Source: Diabrotica undecimpunctata (lineage: Eukaryota; Arthropoda; Insecta; Coleoptera; Chrysomelidae). From it: a stretch of DNA of 64,000 nt. The first letter of the stretch is position 1. Each line of letters opens with the position of its first letter. Position numbers and translations under genes: made by a program. Below, piece by piece: positions 34,101 to 45,959 of this stretch. Below the pieces are notes generated by a model, which saw only the letters and a list, made by a program, of their open reading frames with translations, was not told where the DNA came from and did no database searches. The stretch spans positions 148,642,429 to 148,706,428 of the forward strand of contig NC_092806.1 in the NCBI RefSeq assembly GCF_040954645.1, read 5' to 3'.

Positions 34101-34594
34101 AGAACAATCTAAAACCAGTACTCGTGCATGAAGATTCATTGACTGATATCGGAGAAAACTCGTCGGCGTCAAATAGAAAGAACTCAAATATTATTACAGA
34201 AAAACCTGTTGCCAACAGCTCTTCGACTACCGTCACAATATCCAGCTCCAAGCCCAGTCCTAAAGTGGTACTAATGGACGGTGCTAAGAAGCCTGGATTC
34301 GTTTCCCAGTTCATCGAAGAAAAACAGAAAATATCTTTGTCCAAAGAACGGCGAGCAGCTAGAACATTAGGTATTATAATGGGTGTCTTCGTGGTATGCT
34401 GGGTACCATTTTTCTTAATGTATGTGATTATACCCTTTTGTCCTGTATGTTGTCCTTCTAGGAGGTTTGTAAATTTTATAACGTGGTTAGGGTACATAAA
34501 TTCTGTTCTAAATCCTATTATTTACACAATCTTTAATATGGACTTTAGAAGAGCGTTTAGAAAATTACTGGGACTTGGTGGGGGAAAAATTTAA
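27816..34594 (+). CDS. TAR1: Type 1 tyramine receptor (octopamine/tyramine GPCR), coding parts 27816-28110 and 33558-34594
   Basis: Class A amine receptor at the plasma membrane. Relatives bind tyramine (more strongly than octopamine) and inhibit adenylyl cyclase through Gi/o. The spliced product is 443 residues with a phase-1 junction at Gly99. Seen: N-glycosylation sequons at N7 and N15, TM1 with GNVLVI (47-52), TM2 with LAVADL (D76), Cys103, the amine-binding Asp110 in TM3, DRF (127-129) and the subtype signature [13 protein letters not shown]. Also seen are Cys184 in loop 2, TM5 serines 196-198, CWVPFF (379-384), NPIIY (417-421) and a very short tail. Loop 3 is long (about 216-362), rich in Ser, Asn and Lys, with likely phosphorylation sites. 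DRF instead of DRY is a mild variant. No frameshift or stop. This is the only host gene recognised. Confidence 0.94.
28780..30671 (-). pseudogene. Pogo/Tigger-like DDE transposase, decayed
   Basis: Starts at ATG 30671 ([21 protein letters not shown], a basic N-terminus as in pq/psq-type HTH proteins). Catalytic-domain pieces follow: [12 protein letters not shown] (about 30160, first Asp), [21 protein letters not shown] (about 30060-29990), and [10 protein letters not shown] (about 29850, second Asp). The C-terminal blocks follow: [22 protein letters not shown] (about 29590-29525), then a [14 protein letters not shown] motif and a long Lys/Arg/Glu-rich coiled tail to about 28790. Stops and frame changes occur throughout. 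Related proteins include jerky and Tigger. TIRs were not located. Confidence 0.83.
30980..31760 (-). pseudogene. I-clade retrotransposon RNase H and C-terminal domain fragment
   Basis: A nearly open minus-strand reading from [16 protein letters not shown] (about 31760) to a stop at 30980. The RNase H acidic residues are visible: Asp in YTDAS, Glu in [11 protein letters not shown], Asp in ISDLLSCL, and the last block [17 protein letters not shown]-terminal zinc-knuckle-like [17 protein letters not shown] follows. The element's RT and endonuclease are absent, so it is strongly 5'-truncated. The 3' sequence down to about 30780 contains AATAAA-rich DNA. Similar domains occur at 49010-50225 and 53280-54325. 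Confidence 0.88.
32330..32940 (-). pseudogene. RTE-like 3' end in two frames
   Basis: The minus strand reads [21 protein letters not shown] and [10 protein letters not shown] (about 32835-32700). After a frame change it reads [22 protein letters not shown] and [15 protein letters not shown] to a stop at 32395. A (GAA)n tail lies at about 32333-32347, marking the true 3' end. The RT catalytic part is missing. Confidence 0.82.
33558..34594 (+). other. TAR1: Tyramine receptor terminal coding exon
   Basis: Begins after TTTCAG with GC completing Gly99, then IYICKMWLT of TM3, and runs to the TAA at 34592-34594. It holds TM3 to TM7 and loop 3 without further introns. Confidence 0.93.
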
Positions 34595-35225
34595 TCTTAA
34601 GATAATTTGTGATTACTGTAGCCAAAGAAGGTATCGGTTTGTTTTGTTACGTTTGATAATAGGTTTTATCGAGATGTTTTTGCTATAAATTTTATCTAGT
34701 TTTTGATCAAAAGGGAGATGTAAATAATAAACAGATTTTATATATTAAATGTTTTTCCTATTTATGACAAAACTTACGTTAAAAACTAAAAGATAGTATT
34801 GTTAAAATGTTTAAAAAGTTACTTTATAATGTACTAAAAAAACTATTAATTAAAATGGTTGGTAAGATACAGTAGAGGATACAATTTAAATTACATTAAA
34901 TTCTAATATTTAATGTTAAAATAAATATTATAAACAAAGCCTACAGGTACACTGTTGAGATACCTGAAATGAAAAGTTGTCCTCTACAATTTTAACTGAG
35001 AATTTTTTCGAAAATAGCCATCTTTTTTAAATTCTAAGTGATATATACGCTTTGGATCATTCATTTTGAATTTCTTTTTGGTTTAGTGCAGTTTTGAACA
35101 TATTATTATAAGGTTTTGTGTATGTTTTCCATTCCAGAATTAATCAGTTCATTACCTCCATTTTTAACTAGCTTCTTTATTTCACTAAATATAATATTAA
35201 GGAAAATATTATACAGTATTAGCAA
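34595..35225 (+). other. Probable 3' UTR and downstream flank of the tyramine receptor
   Basis: AT-rich, without coding sequence. A canonical AATAAA lies at 34920-34925, about 325 nt after the stop, and could be the poly(A) signal. Nothing else is recognised. Confidence 0.5.
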
Positions 35226-35538
35226 AGACCAGAAAAGTGGCGGTATCGAATAAAATACCAAGTGAAATAACAAAGCTCAAAAGTTTAAGTACAAGATCTC
35301 TTCTTTATCTTATTATTAAGTTGATTGGCTGTTGTCGATTTTTGTAACGATGTCTACAAAAGCCTCTGCAAAAGGATATAGGGACTACCAAATCATCAAC
35401 TTGATAAGCAATATTACAAAAATATTTTTTAGAATTTGGCAGTCAACGACGTACCAAAAAATAGAAGAACAACTTAGTGACATACAGTTATGTTTTCGCA
35501 ATAATTTTGGAACCAGAGAAGCACTATTTAGTGTTTAG
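35226..35538 (+). pseudogene. Short RTE-like reverse transcriptase fragment
   Basis: Starts with a region like IPSEITKL. An open stretch at 35332-35538 reads GYRDYQIINLISNITKIFFR and SDIQLCFRNNFGTREALF. These correspond to the first RT blocks of an insect EN-RT element. Both ends are missing. Confidence 0.75.
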
Positions 35539-35735
35539 GTTATGGTATGCTCCTTCCCATATCAGTTGGCCCAACATTAGATTGATAAGAAAATTAAATT
35601 TTAGAGAACAAAAATAAAAGCCCAGCGTAAATTTTAAAAGTTTTAATGCATCGACTGACATTTTTGAATTTCCCAATTATAGAAAATACTTTATAAAGTA
35701 ATGAAAACTTTTGAATAAATAGAACAATAATAAAT

Positions 35736-36620
35736 TTAATAAATTAAAAAAAAATGTGAAAATTTACCTTTATTTTTAATGACATCCATAATTCTTAGAG
35801 GCATAGTTTTTACCAAGTTCTGACAAAATTCTAATGTAATCGAATCCCATATTTCTTGAAATTTTTCCTTCAATTCGTTGACGGACCTGGCAGGATGTTT
35901 TCTCAAAGCTTTTTTCATTTTGCGCCACAAAGTCTCTATCAGGGACAAGTCGGGATTGTTAAAAACCCATTCCAGAAGTAGTATGCCATGGTCTTCAATC
36001 CATTTTAAACTCTTTTTTGAAGTATGACAACCTGTGCCGTCCTGTTGGATGATGTTAAACGGTCTTCCAAAATCGGTAAAAGAGATTCCTCTAAAATATT
36101 CAAATATTTGTCCGTGTTTACAATTTCATCGAGAAAATGCAACTTTCTCACACCTGTAGACGACATGCTGCCCCAGATCATGAGAGATGCAGGAAATCTG
36201 ACTTTTCAGACAATCGGGATGGAAAGCTTCTTTTTTCCTGCGAATGACGCCACTCCTACTGTCTCCAACACACACGTCAAATCTGGACCCATCACTCCAT
36301 TGTATTGAATCCCATTGCAACTAAATCTAATCTTTATGCTCTTTTAATCATCTTAGTCTATTTTTCTTTTATTGTAACGTTAAAAGTGGCTTCTCATCTA
36401 GATCATCTAGAAACGTGTCTTATAGTAACCTCACTCCATAAAATGCTTAACTCCATATAATATGCTCGTCGATTTTTCACTATAATGCGTCTTAATGCCC
36501 TTCGATCTGCTTCGGTTATTTTTTTTATTTCGTACATTTCTAGATATAGACATAGATGTCACTGGAACACAAACGTTTACTAAGAGAGAAATTCTGGATA
36601 CGCTATGGTCATAATATAAA
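35736..36620 (-). pseudogene. Tc1-like transposase, decayed
   Basis: Minus strand. The N-terminal HTH part is near 36530 (ITEADRRALRRIIVKNRRA). The catalytic region is QWSDGSRFDVCVGDSRSG (first Asp, about 36300), FPASLMIWGSMSSTGV in another frame (about 36195), and IIQQDGTGCHTSKKSL (second Asp, about 36060). DLSLIETLWRKMKKALRKHP (Glu, about 35950) follows, to a stop at 35736. This is DDE with the D-to-E spacing of Tc1 elements. At least three frame changes are present. No TIR pair was identified. Confidence 0.86.
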
Positions 36621-36778
36621 GCCATTTATATAATAAAATTTCTTCTTATATTATAGTTCTTAAATTGAAAGATATTCCTAAAATAATGTAAAAAATATTT
36701 CCGATCTGATGGTGGAATGTTACATAAAGTATTTATGTATATAAAATAGGCGAGTCTTCTACAGCTGGCGCCGTTTCT

Positions 36779-37010
36779 TGCATCCTAATTACCAGCGTTA
36801 TCTGTCGAAGCAATCTTTAGTTTTTAAATCTCTGGCGATCATTGCATCTTTGACATATTCTCTTCATACACGCCTTGATCTCCCTCGTTTTCTTCTAGTT
36901 GGCGAAGTCCATTTTTTTTATCTTTTTTGGCCATCTATTTTCAGGCATTCTCTGCAGGTGTCCACACCAGTTTAGTCTTTTGGCAAGTATTAGTGTTATA
37001 ATGTTTTAAA
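36779..37010 (-). pseudogene. RTE-like 3' fragment
   Basis: The minus strand reads LAKRLNWCGHLQRMPENRWPK (about 36985-36925), the 3' signature of insect EN-RT elements. KTREIKACMKRICQR follows in a neighbouring frame. Short and dead. Confidence 0.65.
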
Positions 37011-37173
37011 TCTTTTTAATTATTAATATTATTATTACAGCTTTTATAGAATGTTAAAAAATTTAAAATAATTAAATGAAAAATAAAATTATGTCCATTC
37101 AATATTGAGTGTTATAAAAGTAAATGTTACCTCAATAAACAGTTACTATCTAGATCTTATGAAGTCGTTTTTA

Positions 37174-37175
<2 letters not shown>

Positions 37176-37228
<53 letters not shown>
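37176..37228. repeat. (AT)n microsatellite
   Basis: About 53 nt of uninterrupted TA/AT dinucleotide. Confidence 0.95.
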
Positions 37229-37233
<5 letters not shown>

Positions 37234-38109
37234 CAATTATTAATTACATCTCTTTTTGGTGAAGAAATTTTGTTGAACTATTTTAAAAGTATGTTAGTAA
37301 ACTATTTTTTCGAGGATTTCAAGGAATATTAACATAAAAAACTTAAAAGCGCTTTTTAATATTTGAATTCTAGTATTAGTATTAGAAAAATATACCAAAG
37401 AATCTATTAATTTGAGCAAATAAGAGATTTTCCCTTAAAAATAAAGCTTTTAACAGTTTTATGTACACTTTTATTAACTATAATTTGTAAATAAATTTTT
37501 CCATTACAAAACTAAGAATATAGTCGAAACAATTTGTAAAGAATGCTAATACCTCATTTAAGTAATCAATAACAATACTATCGACGAGGCATTAAGTAAA
37601 TAATTAAAGCTTCTACTTAATTCTATGTTACTAGTTGGTGGTAGTCTCGAGTAAACGCCGTATGCCGCGTATAGCGTTACGCCGTACGTCGCGTTTATTT
37701 TTTATTGTATAATGCAGACATACCCAACGCTACACGTAGTGTACGGTGTTTATTGGAGACCAGCGCCTAAAGGTACGATTTCGACAACGACTGCAGACTG
37801 CAGACAGCTACTGCAGCCGATAGTTGCAGTTATCGCCACGGCAGATGTCATTACTTTGTAATATTAATTTGTATAAGACTGATCCCGACATATAACTGCA
37901 ACTGTTGCCCGGCAGAACGTCATGTGCTGTGCCGTTTGACGGCAGACGATGCACTAAAACAAACACAGTACCGCCGTTAATGCCGTCGTTAAATTCTACG
38001 ACTTTTAAGCATTGACAAACGAAGAAGGTGATCATTTGATTGATCTAGTATATAAATATATTTATTCGACTGCAAATATCCGAATTATAAAAATTCACAT
38101 CTTAAAAAA
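37229..38109. other. No gene; GC-rich palindromic segment
   Basis: 37640-38000 is unusually GC-rich and repetitive (CGCCGT, GCAGAC, ACTGCAG words) in AT-rich surroundings. TAAACGCCGTATGCCGCG to TACGTCGCGTTTA (about 37655-37700) is an imperfect inverted repeat. It may be the end of a Harbinger-like element with the fragment at 38110-38311. No matching second end was found. Confidence 0.45.
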
Positions 38110-38311
38110 AACATGTTTGGCAAAAGATCTCCAAAAAAGCGAATAAAATCTTTTGATCAATGTTTCATAAGAGCCTTCTTCCAGTCGAGTTAAGTACAAT
38201 GGTTGTAGGTATAGGATTTCTTCTAAAGCAATAGTATAATAACAAATCGTCGCCATTTTCTTCTTCTTTTTGCAGTAAAACTTGCAGCATTTCGTAATCC
38301 ATATTTTTTAT
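38110..38311 (-). pseudogene. Possible PIF/Harbinger transposase N-terminal fragment
   Basis: The minus strand reads MDYEMLQVLLQKEEENGDDL and YYCFRRNPIPT from 38311. After a frame change it reads LTRLEEGSYETLIKRFYSLF. The order acidic start, RR-rich segment and then G.Y..LI resembles the Harbinger N-terminus. There is no catalytic domain. The call is tentative. Confidence 0.4.
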
Positions 38312-38889
38312 GTAATACCCAACCTCAACTGTTTTATGCCACCACGTAACTAAAGTAGCTGTTGCTGACTTCGGAATGAATACGACATTAACAGCTGCCT
38401 ATTCTATCATCTGCAAAAATTGTCAAAATGGTACCTAAAGATAAATATTTTGTTTTTAGAGCAAAAAGGTCGAATATTTCTACTCTTCTTGCTAACAAAA
38501 TAGTAATTAAGCAACTAGTTGTCCATTGTATTTTTTAAACCACATATTTTTTCTATTAGAATATTCTAGTCAAAGATGCCTTTACAAGTGTAAACGCTGC
38601 TGGAAATGTAGTCGAATAATTTCCATTTAATGTTTTCTAATGAAACGTCTTCGAAAAATTGAACTTGGATTATTATTGAATATTTGTGTCACTGACAAAC
38701 CTCATACCTCATTGCACTTTCGGCCCCTCTCCACTTTTATTGTTAATTGGTTTAAGTAATCTGGTTGCTGCAGTTGCTAATAATGGTTCCATAATGTTTT
38801 TTTCCATAATTTTGTCACGAAAATCTCCTTTTGGTCTTTTGTTAGCTTATTTATTGTTTGACACTATAATTTGAAAAGAAAATAGGAAA
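38312..38889. other. No confident gene
   Basis: AT-rich. A minus-strand phrase DKIMEKNIMEPLLATAATRL (about 38815-38755) has coding-like composition but no identifiable family. Confidence 0.4.
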
Positions 38890-40170
38890 AACCAAACACT
38901 TGACCTATGCTATTTTGAAGCCTCTTGCAATTGCTCTTTTATATTTAATTTATTTATTATAATTTTTATGTTTGTTTCTTCTGTTGACCTTTCTTTAGTT
39001 TCTATTTTCTCTCTTTGAGTATAATAAAGGCTGGTAATTATTTGTATGGATATTAAAAACGTGTGTTTAAGTTTCTCATGTCTTATTGTGTCAAATTGGC
39101 TGTTGTGATTAATAAAACATGCATTGGCATCTACAAGAGAAGCACATATAGTAATTTTCTTGTCCCCGTACATTTTTTGAATTCAAATTTAGTATCTTCG
39201 ATGTCTTCTTCGATTTGGGCATATATCCTGTGGTATAATTTTCAGAAACAGTTTTAACAAATGACGCATTAAACTTATCGTGAGATATTAATTGCAGAGT
39301 TCCGCTTTTGGTTTCTTTGAAATGGTTATAAATGTAGATGTGAGCCATTTTTGTGCTACTATTTCAATTCTATATGAGTTATTGAAGAAGTGTTTGTGTG
39401 TGGCAGGTCCGGGAGGTCTCTCGTTTTTATATTTTTAAGTATATTGAATTTCCTCTTTTGTTATATCAGGTACGGTTTCTTTTTCTTGGAGTTGAATTAT
39501 TCTCGTAACAAATAAGGAATTTCTTGGGTTTTTGTTTTTCCTGTTAGTACATTTCGCTCTCAAATTGAGGTGTTTTTCTTGTAGTTTTTCCATTTCCACG
39601 CACTTTTCTTTTGCATTTCGAATTCTATGTTAAATTATATATTAAATTTTTTTGAATTTTTTTAATATTTCTATATTTTTGTCTGATTCACAAGCAATAT
39701 ATTTTCTCTGTCATTTAGTTCTTTTTTTACGTTGTGTTTATTTAACATGTTTCAATGTTAGTGTAACTATGACTTTTTTGATAAAAATCCACGTTGTATT
39801 TATATTTTAGATGTGTTATTTTCAAATAAATTCTCAATTTTTTTCAAATTGTATTCTATTTCTGATTAGTTTTCTTTTATCGCGTTGTTGTTTACATTCC
39901 ATACGTCTAGTTTCTTAGAGATCTGCTTCTTTTTTAACGTTTTCACTTATATTTTTACTTTAGCAATAATAGGGGGATTGTAATTTGTTGTTACATCTGT
40001 TCCAGGATATGCCTTTATTGATTTGATGCTGTTTTTATGTCTAGTATTTATTATCAGGGAATCTATTTGGTTCCTCACGATTTTAATTTTTGGATATTTT
40101 AAGGTTATGTACACGTTCTTTATGTTTTTAGTCGGATAAACTTAGTTTGAATCGATTGCTCTTTCCAAAC
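38890..40170 (-). pseudogene. EN-RT non-LTR element, antisense, heavily decayed
   Basis: The minus strand holds an endonuclease C-terminal region near 40120-39960 (VRNQIDSLI, then KSIKAYPGTDVTTNYN, the SDHN-type block degraded). A linker is near 39600-39410 (KEKCVEMEKLQEKHLNLRAK). Weak RT-start sequence follows to about 38910. Frames change often. Clade assignment is uncertain. Confidence 0.6.
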
Positions 40171-40654
40171 TACTAAGTGTCAAAAAGGTGGTGAGCTGTA
40201 TTCACAATAATTGAAATATAATTGAATGTGTTGCCGTTTAGGATTAATTTTGTGAATTTGGAAATTGAAGAATTATTTCAGTTCAGAGAGTACAACATTT
40301 ACTTTTAAAAGAAAACACATATCGTTACTAAAACTGATAAAAGCTTTGATATTATTTAGGAGAGTATACGCTTTTGATATTATTATTTTTAATAAATATA
40401 CTGTGCTTAAAAAGCTGGAAACGGCTTCTTTCGCAATGTAAGATAGCATAAGTAAAATATACAAAAACAACTTCTGCTTCCATTAAGTTTCTTGATTTAT
40501 GTACAACTGCTCTACTGCTCTACATCTTCTCTAACAACTGCTAAAAGCAGTACCTCAATATTGTCCCATTCTGACCATTAAAATGATTTCTCTGCCAGGA
40601 CTGTTGCCTTTTCTCTTAGAATTTTGATTCTGATTTTTATTATCTGTTTGTTTT
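40171..40654. other. No gene seen
   Basis: AT-rich spacer between two retroelement remnants. Short open frames here are not convincing. Confidence 0.5.
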
Positions 40655-41993
40655 TTGACTTAGCACGAGTTTTTGAAACTGTAAATCATCCAATACTGCT
40701 GAAAAAACTTTATCATAGTGGTGTTAGAGGAACTGCGTTAAAGTGGATCCAAACCTTTTTGTCGAAAAGGTTTTAAAAAATTAAGTTCAATGTAAATGGG
40801 AATATAATATTTTCTTCAGAAGAAAGTGTCCTCTCCGGAGTTCCACAGGGAAGTATCATTGGCCCTCTTTTATTTTTGATTTTCGTCAATGATTTAAATC
40901 AACTGATAAACGATAGCTCAACATATTTGGTTCGGAATCCATTAGATAATTTTTCTGATGCAAGTGTTCGAGTAGAAAACGTGGAACAGCAATCAGGCTG
41001 TTATGTCACTCAATTTGCTGACGATACCACAGTTGCACTAAATTCCAATAATTTTTTTCATGTAGTACAAAAAGCAAACTGTCTTTAAAAAGTATGACCC
41101 ATTACTGTTTAAATAATGCCCTAATCTTAAATGGATCAAAGACCAATATGGTAACCTTTCCACCTTCTACTATGCAGATGAGTCCATTAGTAAAACTTGA
41201 CAATGGGTCAGTGATAAATAGCCACTCCACTAAGTTGTTAGGTGTTTACCTGGATTCTAATTTGTCTTGGGAGCTCTCACGTTGATTATGTAGTGGGGAG
41301 ATTGTCTGTGCACTGTTATGTTATATAGCAACTTAGGAATTTTGTCTCGCTAGATATCTTAAAACTTTACTATTTGGTCATGTATAGTCAATTTTGCAAT
41401 ATTGCTTAGTTTGTTGGGGAAATTACTCGCGAATTAATGAGGTGCTTATTCTTCAAAAAAAAATTATTTGTACCATGACGTTTAGAAGGCGCTTAGATTC
41501 CTGTAGACTAGTTTTTAAACAATTAAATATTTTAACTGTAATTTCGCTATATATTTTCAGTTGTGTTGTTTATGTAAAGTCACATAAATGCAATTTTATT
41601 TGCAGAAATGATGTTTCCTTAATGAGTGGTTACAATTTTCGTTACAGAAGTGATTTGGTGACCCCTGTTCGTCACTTGACCGTTGTAGACAAGGGTCCTT
41701 ACCTAACATGCGTTTGTTTATATAAAAAATTACTTAATTATGTTAAAGAGTCAAATATTTATGTATTTAAGAGAACAGTTAAGGATTTACTTCTGGTAAA
41801 CACTTTCTATTCGATAGAGGAATACTTGCAGGCATCTTTTTAACAATTTGTATATTTTTGTGTATATTTTATATGTTTTTATGTTAACTATTTTTATGTA
41901 CTTATAGATTTTACTGATTATAGATTGTATTTGATGCATTTCAATACTTGTAAAAGTCAGATGAAATAAAGAATATTGATTGATTGATTGATT
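40655..41993 (+). pseudogene. CR1/L2-like reverse transcriptase with (TTGA)n tail
   Basis: Starts within the RT (DLARVFETVNHPILLKKLYH, 40656). It continues through GVPQGSIIGPLLFLIFVNDL (about 40838), FADDTT (about 41014), NGSKTNMVTFPP, and KLLGVYLDSNLSWE (about 41233). The C-terminus VKDLLLVNTFYSIEEYL (about 41778-41830) matches the usual end of CR1-like proteins. The 3' UTR ends in (TTGA)n at 41975-41993, the short tandem tail characteristic of CR1/L2 elements. Several stops are present. 5'-truncated. Confidence 0.87.
41975..41993 (+). repeat. (TTGA)n 3' tail of the CR1/L2-like element
   Basis: ATTGATTGATTGATTGATT, four units, at the end of the retroelement 3' UTR. Confidence 0.9.
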
Positions 41994-41994
41994 A

Positions 41995-42984
41995 ATCTCG
42001 GTCGATGTTTTTCTGAGCCAATGTCGCAAGCTCTTGAGCCAAGAATTTTGGTTTCTTTCGACTGAACAAGGATATACTACTTATACATTTTATGCAAGTT
42101 TTCTAAGAATTTCTTTCTTTTCGGCGATCAGTAGATAAATTATATATCTGGTACAAACGCTGTACAGAAATTTAAATTTTTCTGAAAGTCCCTTCAACTT
42201 TAACATAGAAGGTGAATATTACTTACTTGTACAAAAGTCTATGAAATTGTTTATGTATATGGAAATAATCATCTAACTCATCTAACATCGAGCTACTTAA
42301 TAAGGGTTTTAAAAATATTTACTAGGCTAGAATATCGAAGAAAAATTATAGCACAGTATATTTATTTTTTGGTTAATGGTATAAATAGCAAATTTTTCTA
42401 AATAATTTGGGTTGCTAATCAACAACATTATGGTAACTGGATTTACAATTCATTTTCTTAAAGTTAAATTATTATTTTTTACCAGTTTCAATTGAGAATG
42501 TTCCAGACTTTTTACTAATTAGTTTAAGATAACTAGATCCCAAACAATTTAAGTTAAGACGAAGCGTCTAATTAACACAAGCTTTTCCGATGACATAGTT
42601 TTACTGACGATTACCTGAAAATGATGGTAGATAAATTAATTTTCAGATACAGTGGGTTTGATTTTATATTAAGTTTAGATTTATTACAAGAAATTAATAT
42701 TTCTACAAACATAACTTTAATTATAATTTCCCTAAAAGTAATTATTTTTAAAATATTTTATGATTAGTATATAAAGGTTCAGTAAGTATATTCATAGAAA
42801 CATTGCTCAAGAAGAAAGAAATAAAGAAAATAAAGTCAAGGTTGGAGTAAAAAAAATATAGGTAAATAACAGCGAATGGAAGTAGAATGACAAAGAAGGC
42901 GCAATAGTTAAAACAACATCAAAAATCTAGCATAATACAAAAAAAGGAAAAAAATTAAAACCTGACCAAAATACAAGAAACCGT
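41995..42984. other. No gene seen
   Basis: AT-rich. The A-rich stretch from about 42800 may be the leader of the EN-RT element that follows. Confidence 0.5.
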
Positions 42985-45567
42985 CGAAAAGAACACTTAC
43001 TTTTAGGAACATGGAATGTAAGAGGCATATATGGAGAAGGCAAACTTAAACATTTAGCGAGAAAAATCGAAAAGTTTCATTTTGACATAGTAGCTTTGCA
43101 GGAGACGAAACAGCTGGGAAATGATATATTAGAAATCAAAGATATAGTGTTTTTTTAACAGCGGCGGAAAGAATCGAATATTAGGCACAGGTTTTATGAT
43201 AAGAGTTTAAACCAGTATCAGGCCGCATATGTAGTATCAGGTTCTAGGGAAAATACCAAAAAATCACCCTCGTAAATATTCACGCCTTCAGAAGAAAAAG
43301 ATAATGATGTCAAAGAATGTTTCTACAATGAATTAACCAGAACAATCGAAAATGAACCCAGATATGATATGAAAATTATTTTAGACGACGCAAATGCCAA
43401 AATAGGAGGAATAGAAGGAGTATTTAGACCGAAAATAGGAAAATAAAGTAAATAGAATGAAACTAATGAGAACGGACAATTCCTGATGTATTTCGTAAGG
43501 GAAAAAACAACATGATCATAGTGAGCACATATTTCGAAAGAAAATAAATACACAAGGAAACATGGATATCGCTAGATAGAAAGACTAAAAACCAAATAGA
43601 TCACATGCTCATCAAAATAAAGAACAGCAATGTATAAAGAAAATAAGAACATACAGAGGAACAGACGCTGTTTGAGATCATTACATGGTGGGCATCAAAA
43701 TTAAGCAACTGATACCAGAAAACAAAACAAAATAAAAGAAAAGAAATGTATAAATAACCCAATTCGATTAGCAACAAAGAAAGAGCAAGAAATGTACGAG
43801 GAAATAATAAAAGGAGAACTAAAAAACATACAAATAGAAGAGCAAACAGAAAACAAATGGAAAAACATGAAGCAAGTAATGAACAAAACAGCAAAAGGAT
43901 GTAATTAACAAGAGAATAAAAGAAGAAAACTCTGGTTCGATATAGAGTGCCAAAAAGAAATCGAACTAAGAAAATCATTAAGAATGGAAATGATCACGAA
44001 AGAAACAACAGAGACAAAGAATAGATGTATGGAACAAAGACAAAAAGTCAAGAGGGTGCTGAGAGAAAAAGAGAGCACACATAGAAAATAAGCTAAAATA
44101 AATAGAAGAGAATTACAGAAATAAAGAAATAAAAACCTATATCAAGGTGCTAGAAATGAAAAAAGAGGTTTCCAACAAAAACCCATATTCATTAAAAACA
44201 AAGCAGGAAATAATATAAGCGGTGAAGTAGAAATAGTCGAAAAATGGAAAGAGTATTTTGATGAATTACTAAATGGCAATAATAAGTCAAACCAAAGAGA
44301 ATGTATGGAAGCAGAAGCAAGAATCGAACACTTAGAAGACATAGAAGATATTTCACCCAGCAAAGAACAAATCGAGAAAATCATAAAAAATCTGAAAAAC
44401 AACAAATGCCCTGGAAGCGATAACATAACAGCAAAGATGATGAAGTATGGTGGAAAACTGCTAAATGATTGGATATACAAGATGCTAAAGGAGATATGGA
44501 TAAAAGAATGAATACTCGAAGATTGGAAGGAAGCAATTATTTGCCCATTACACAAAAAAGAAGACAAAACAGAATTCAGTAATTACAGAGGAGTAGAGTT
44601 ACTAAATACCGTATAATTAAATCCTATCAAAATCCATAAAAGATAAGCTAGAAAAAGGAGTTGAAAATATAATAGGCGAATATCAGTGGGGATTTAGACG
44701 AGGGAGAAGCACAACTTACCAACGATAGCGCTATTCATCGACTTTCAGCAAGCATACGATAGAATAAAGAGGAAGAAATTAAAAGAGATCCTTGAGGAAC
44801 TGGGAGTTAGCAGAAAGTTGCGTAACATGATACATCTTATTTTAGAGAATACAGAAAACAGAGTCAAAGTAAACAATCATGCATCAGACAAATTTATAGT
44901 AAACGAAAGATTACTTTGTCAAAATTACTCTTCAATTTATGCCTAAAAAAAAATAATGCAAGAAGCGAAAATCAATAGAGAAAGACTCCTATATTAGAAA
45001 AGACGCCAAGTTTTGGCATTTGCGTATGATGTAGTATTGCTGACAAGAGGAAAAAAAATACAGGAGATAGTACACAGAATAGTAAAAGCAGCAAAGAAAA
45101 TGGGACTTTACATAAATGAAACTAAAACAGTATGTATGCAGTGGACAGATGATCAGGGATGGACAAAAGTTTAAAGTAGAAGTAAAAAAAAGATCATCAT
45201 ACGAATTCGAAATGGTAGAAAGATTTACAGACCTAGTGCAATAATATCACGTAAACCTAACATTAAAGAAAAAATACAAACTAAAATAATGGCAGGCAAT
45301 AGAAGTATACATGCTCTTAGTGGAATGTTGAAAAGCAAGTTTTTATCAAGAAAGACAAAAATACAGTTATACAAAACAACTATACAACCAACAGTAACAT
45401 ACTGCAGTGAGACATGGACAATGACAAAAAATGAACAAAATTTACTGGAGATATGGCAAAGGAAAATCCTGAGGAAGATATATGGAGGAATAATAAGGGA
45501 CGGTTTATGGATAAGAAGATCAAATGATGAGTTAAAGAAATTATATAATCAACCTAATATAATATGA
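42985..45567 (+). pseudogene. EN-RT non-LTR element, long but heavily decayed
   Basis: Endonuclease start LLLGTWNVRGIYGEGKLKHL (about 43000) and DIVALQETKQLG (about 43088), both family motifs. Remnants of later EN blocks follow near 43380 (IILDDANAKIGG) and a Lys-rich linker. RT blocks are GSDNITAKMMKYGG (about 44416), EDWKEAIICPLHKKEDKTEF (about 44518), ALFIDFQQAYDRIKRKKL (about 44728) and LAFAYDVVLL (about 45013). In the last, the catalytic box is changed to YDVV. The thumb TYCSETWTMTKNEQNL starts at about 45398. It ends at 45567 without the usual 3' signature, so both coding integrity and the 3' end are lost. Confidence 0.85.
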
Positions 45568-45754
45568 GTCCTATTTGTTATTATGCCAACAACTACATGT
45601 GAGTAGTTGTTTCTTTATTTATGTTTATCTACATGGACTGCCTTATAATGAAAATTGTATCTGTTGTTGATCTACATTCATAAATTAAAATAGATTTTCG
45701 AAAATTTCGGTTTCTTTACGTGCCTGTTTAGCAATTTTAGAAATAATTAATATA

Positions 45755-45952
45755 CAGTGGGTCCGTAAAGTATGGAATAAATTCGATATTTCCTAAATGA
45801 AAAGCCTTTTTAAGAAAATCTAAAACAAGCCGATTTTTAAGTTAAATGTTCTACATTTTACAATAAAATAAAAAAAGGTGATTCACATTAAGATGGTGAT
45901 GGGACATTTTAAGATCGATAAAAGTGAGCTGATTGCAAAAAAGTATAATACT
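45755..45952 (+). repeat. Long left TIR of the Tc1/mariner element
   Basis: Pairs with 47806-48053. The right arm has about 40 extra nucleotides in its inner half. Confidence 0.88.
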
Positions 45953-45959
45953 GAGTTTC

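Noticed and set aside
33835..34497. Minus-strand 220-codon frame within the receptor
   Set aside because: Antisense to the conserved receptor exon, which explains the open frame.
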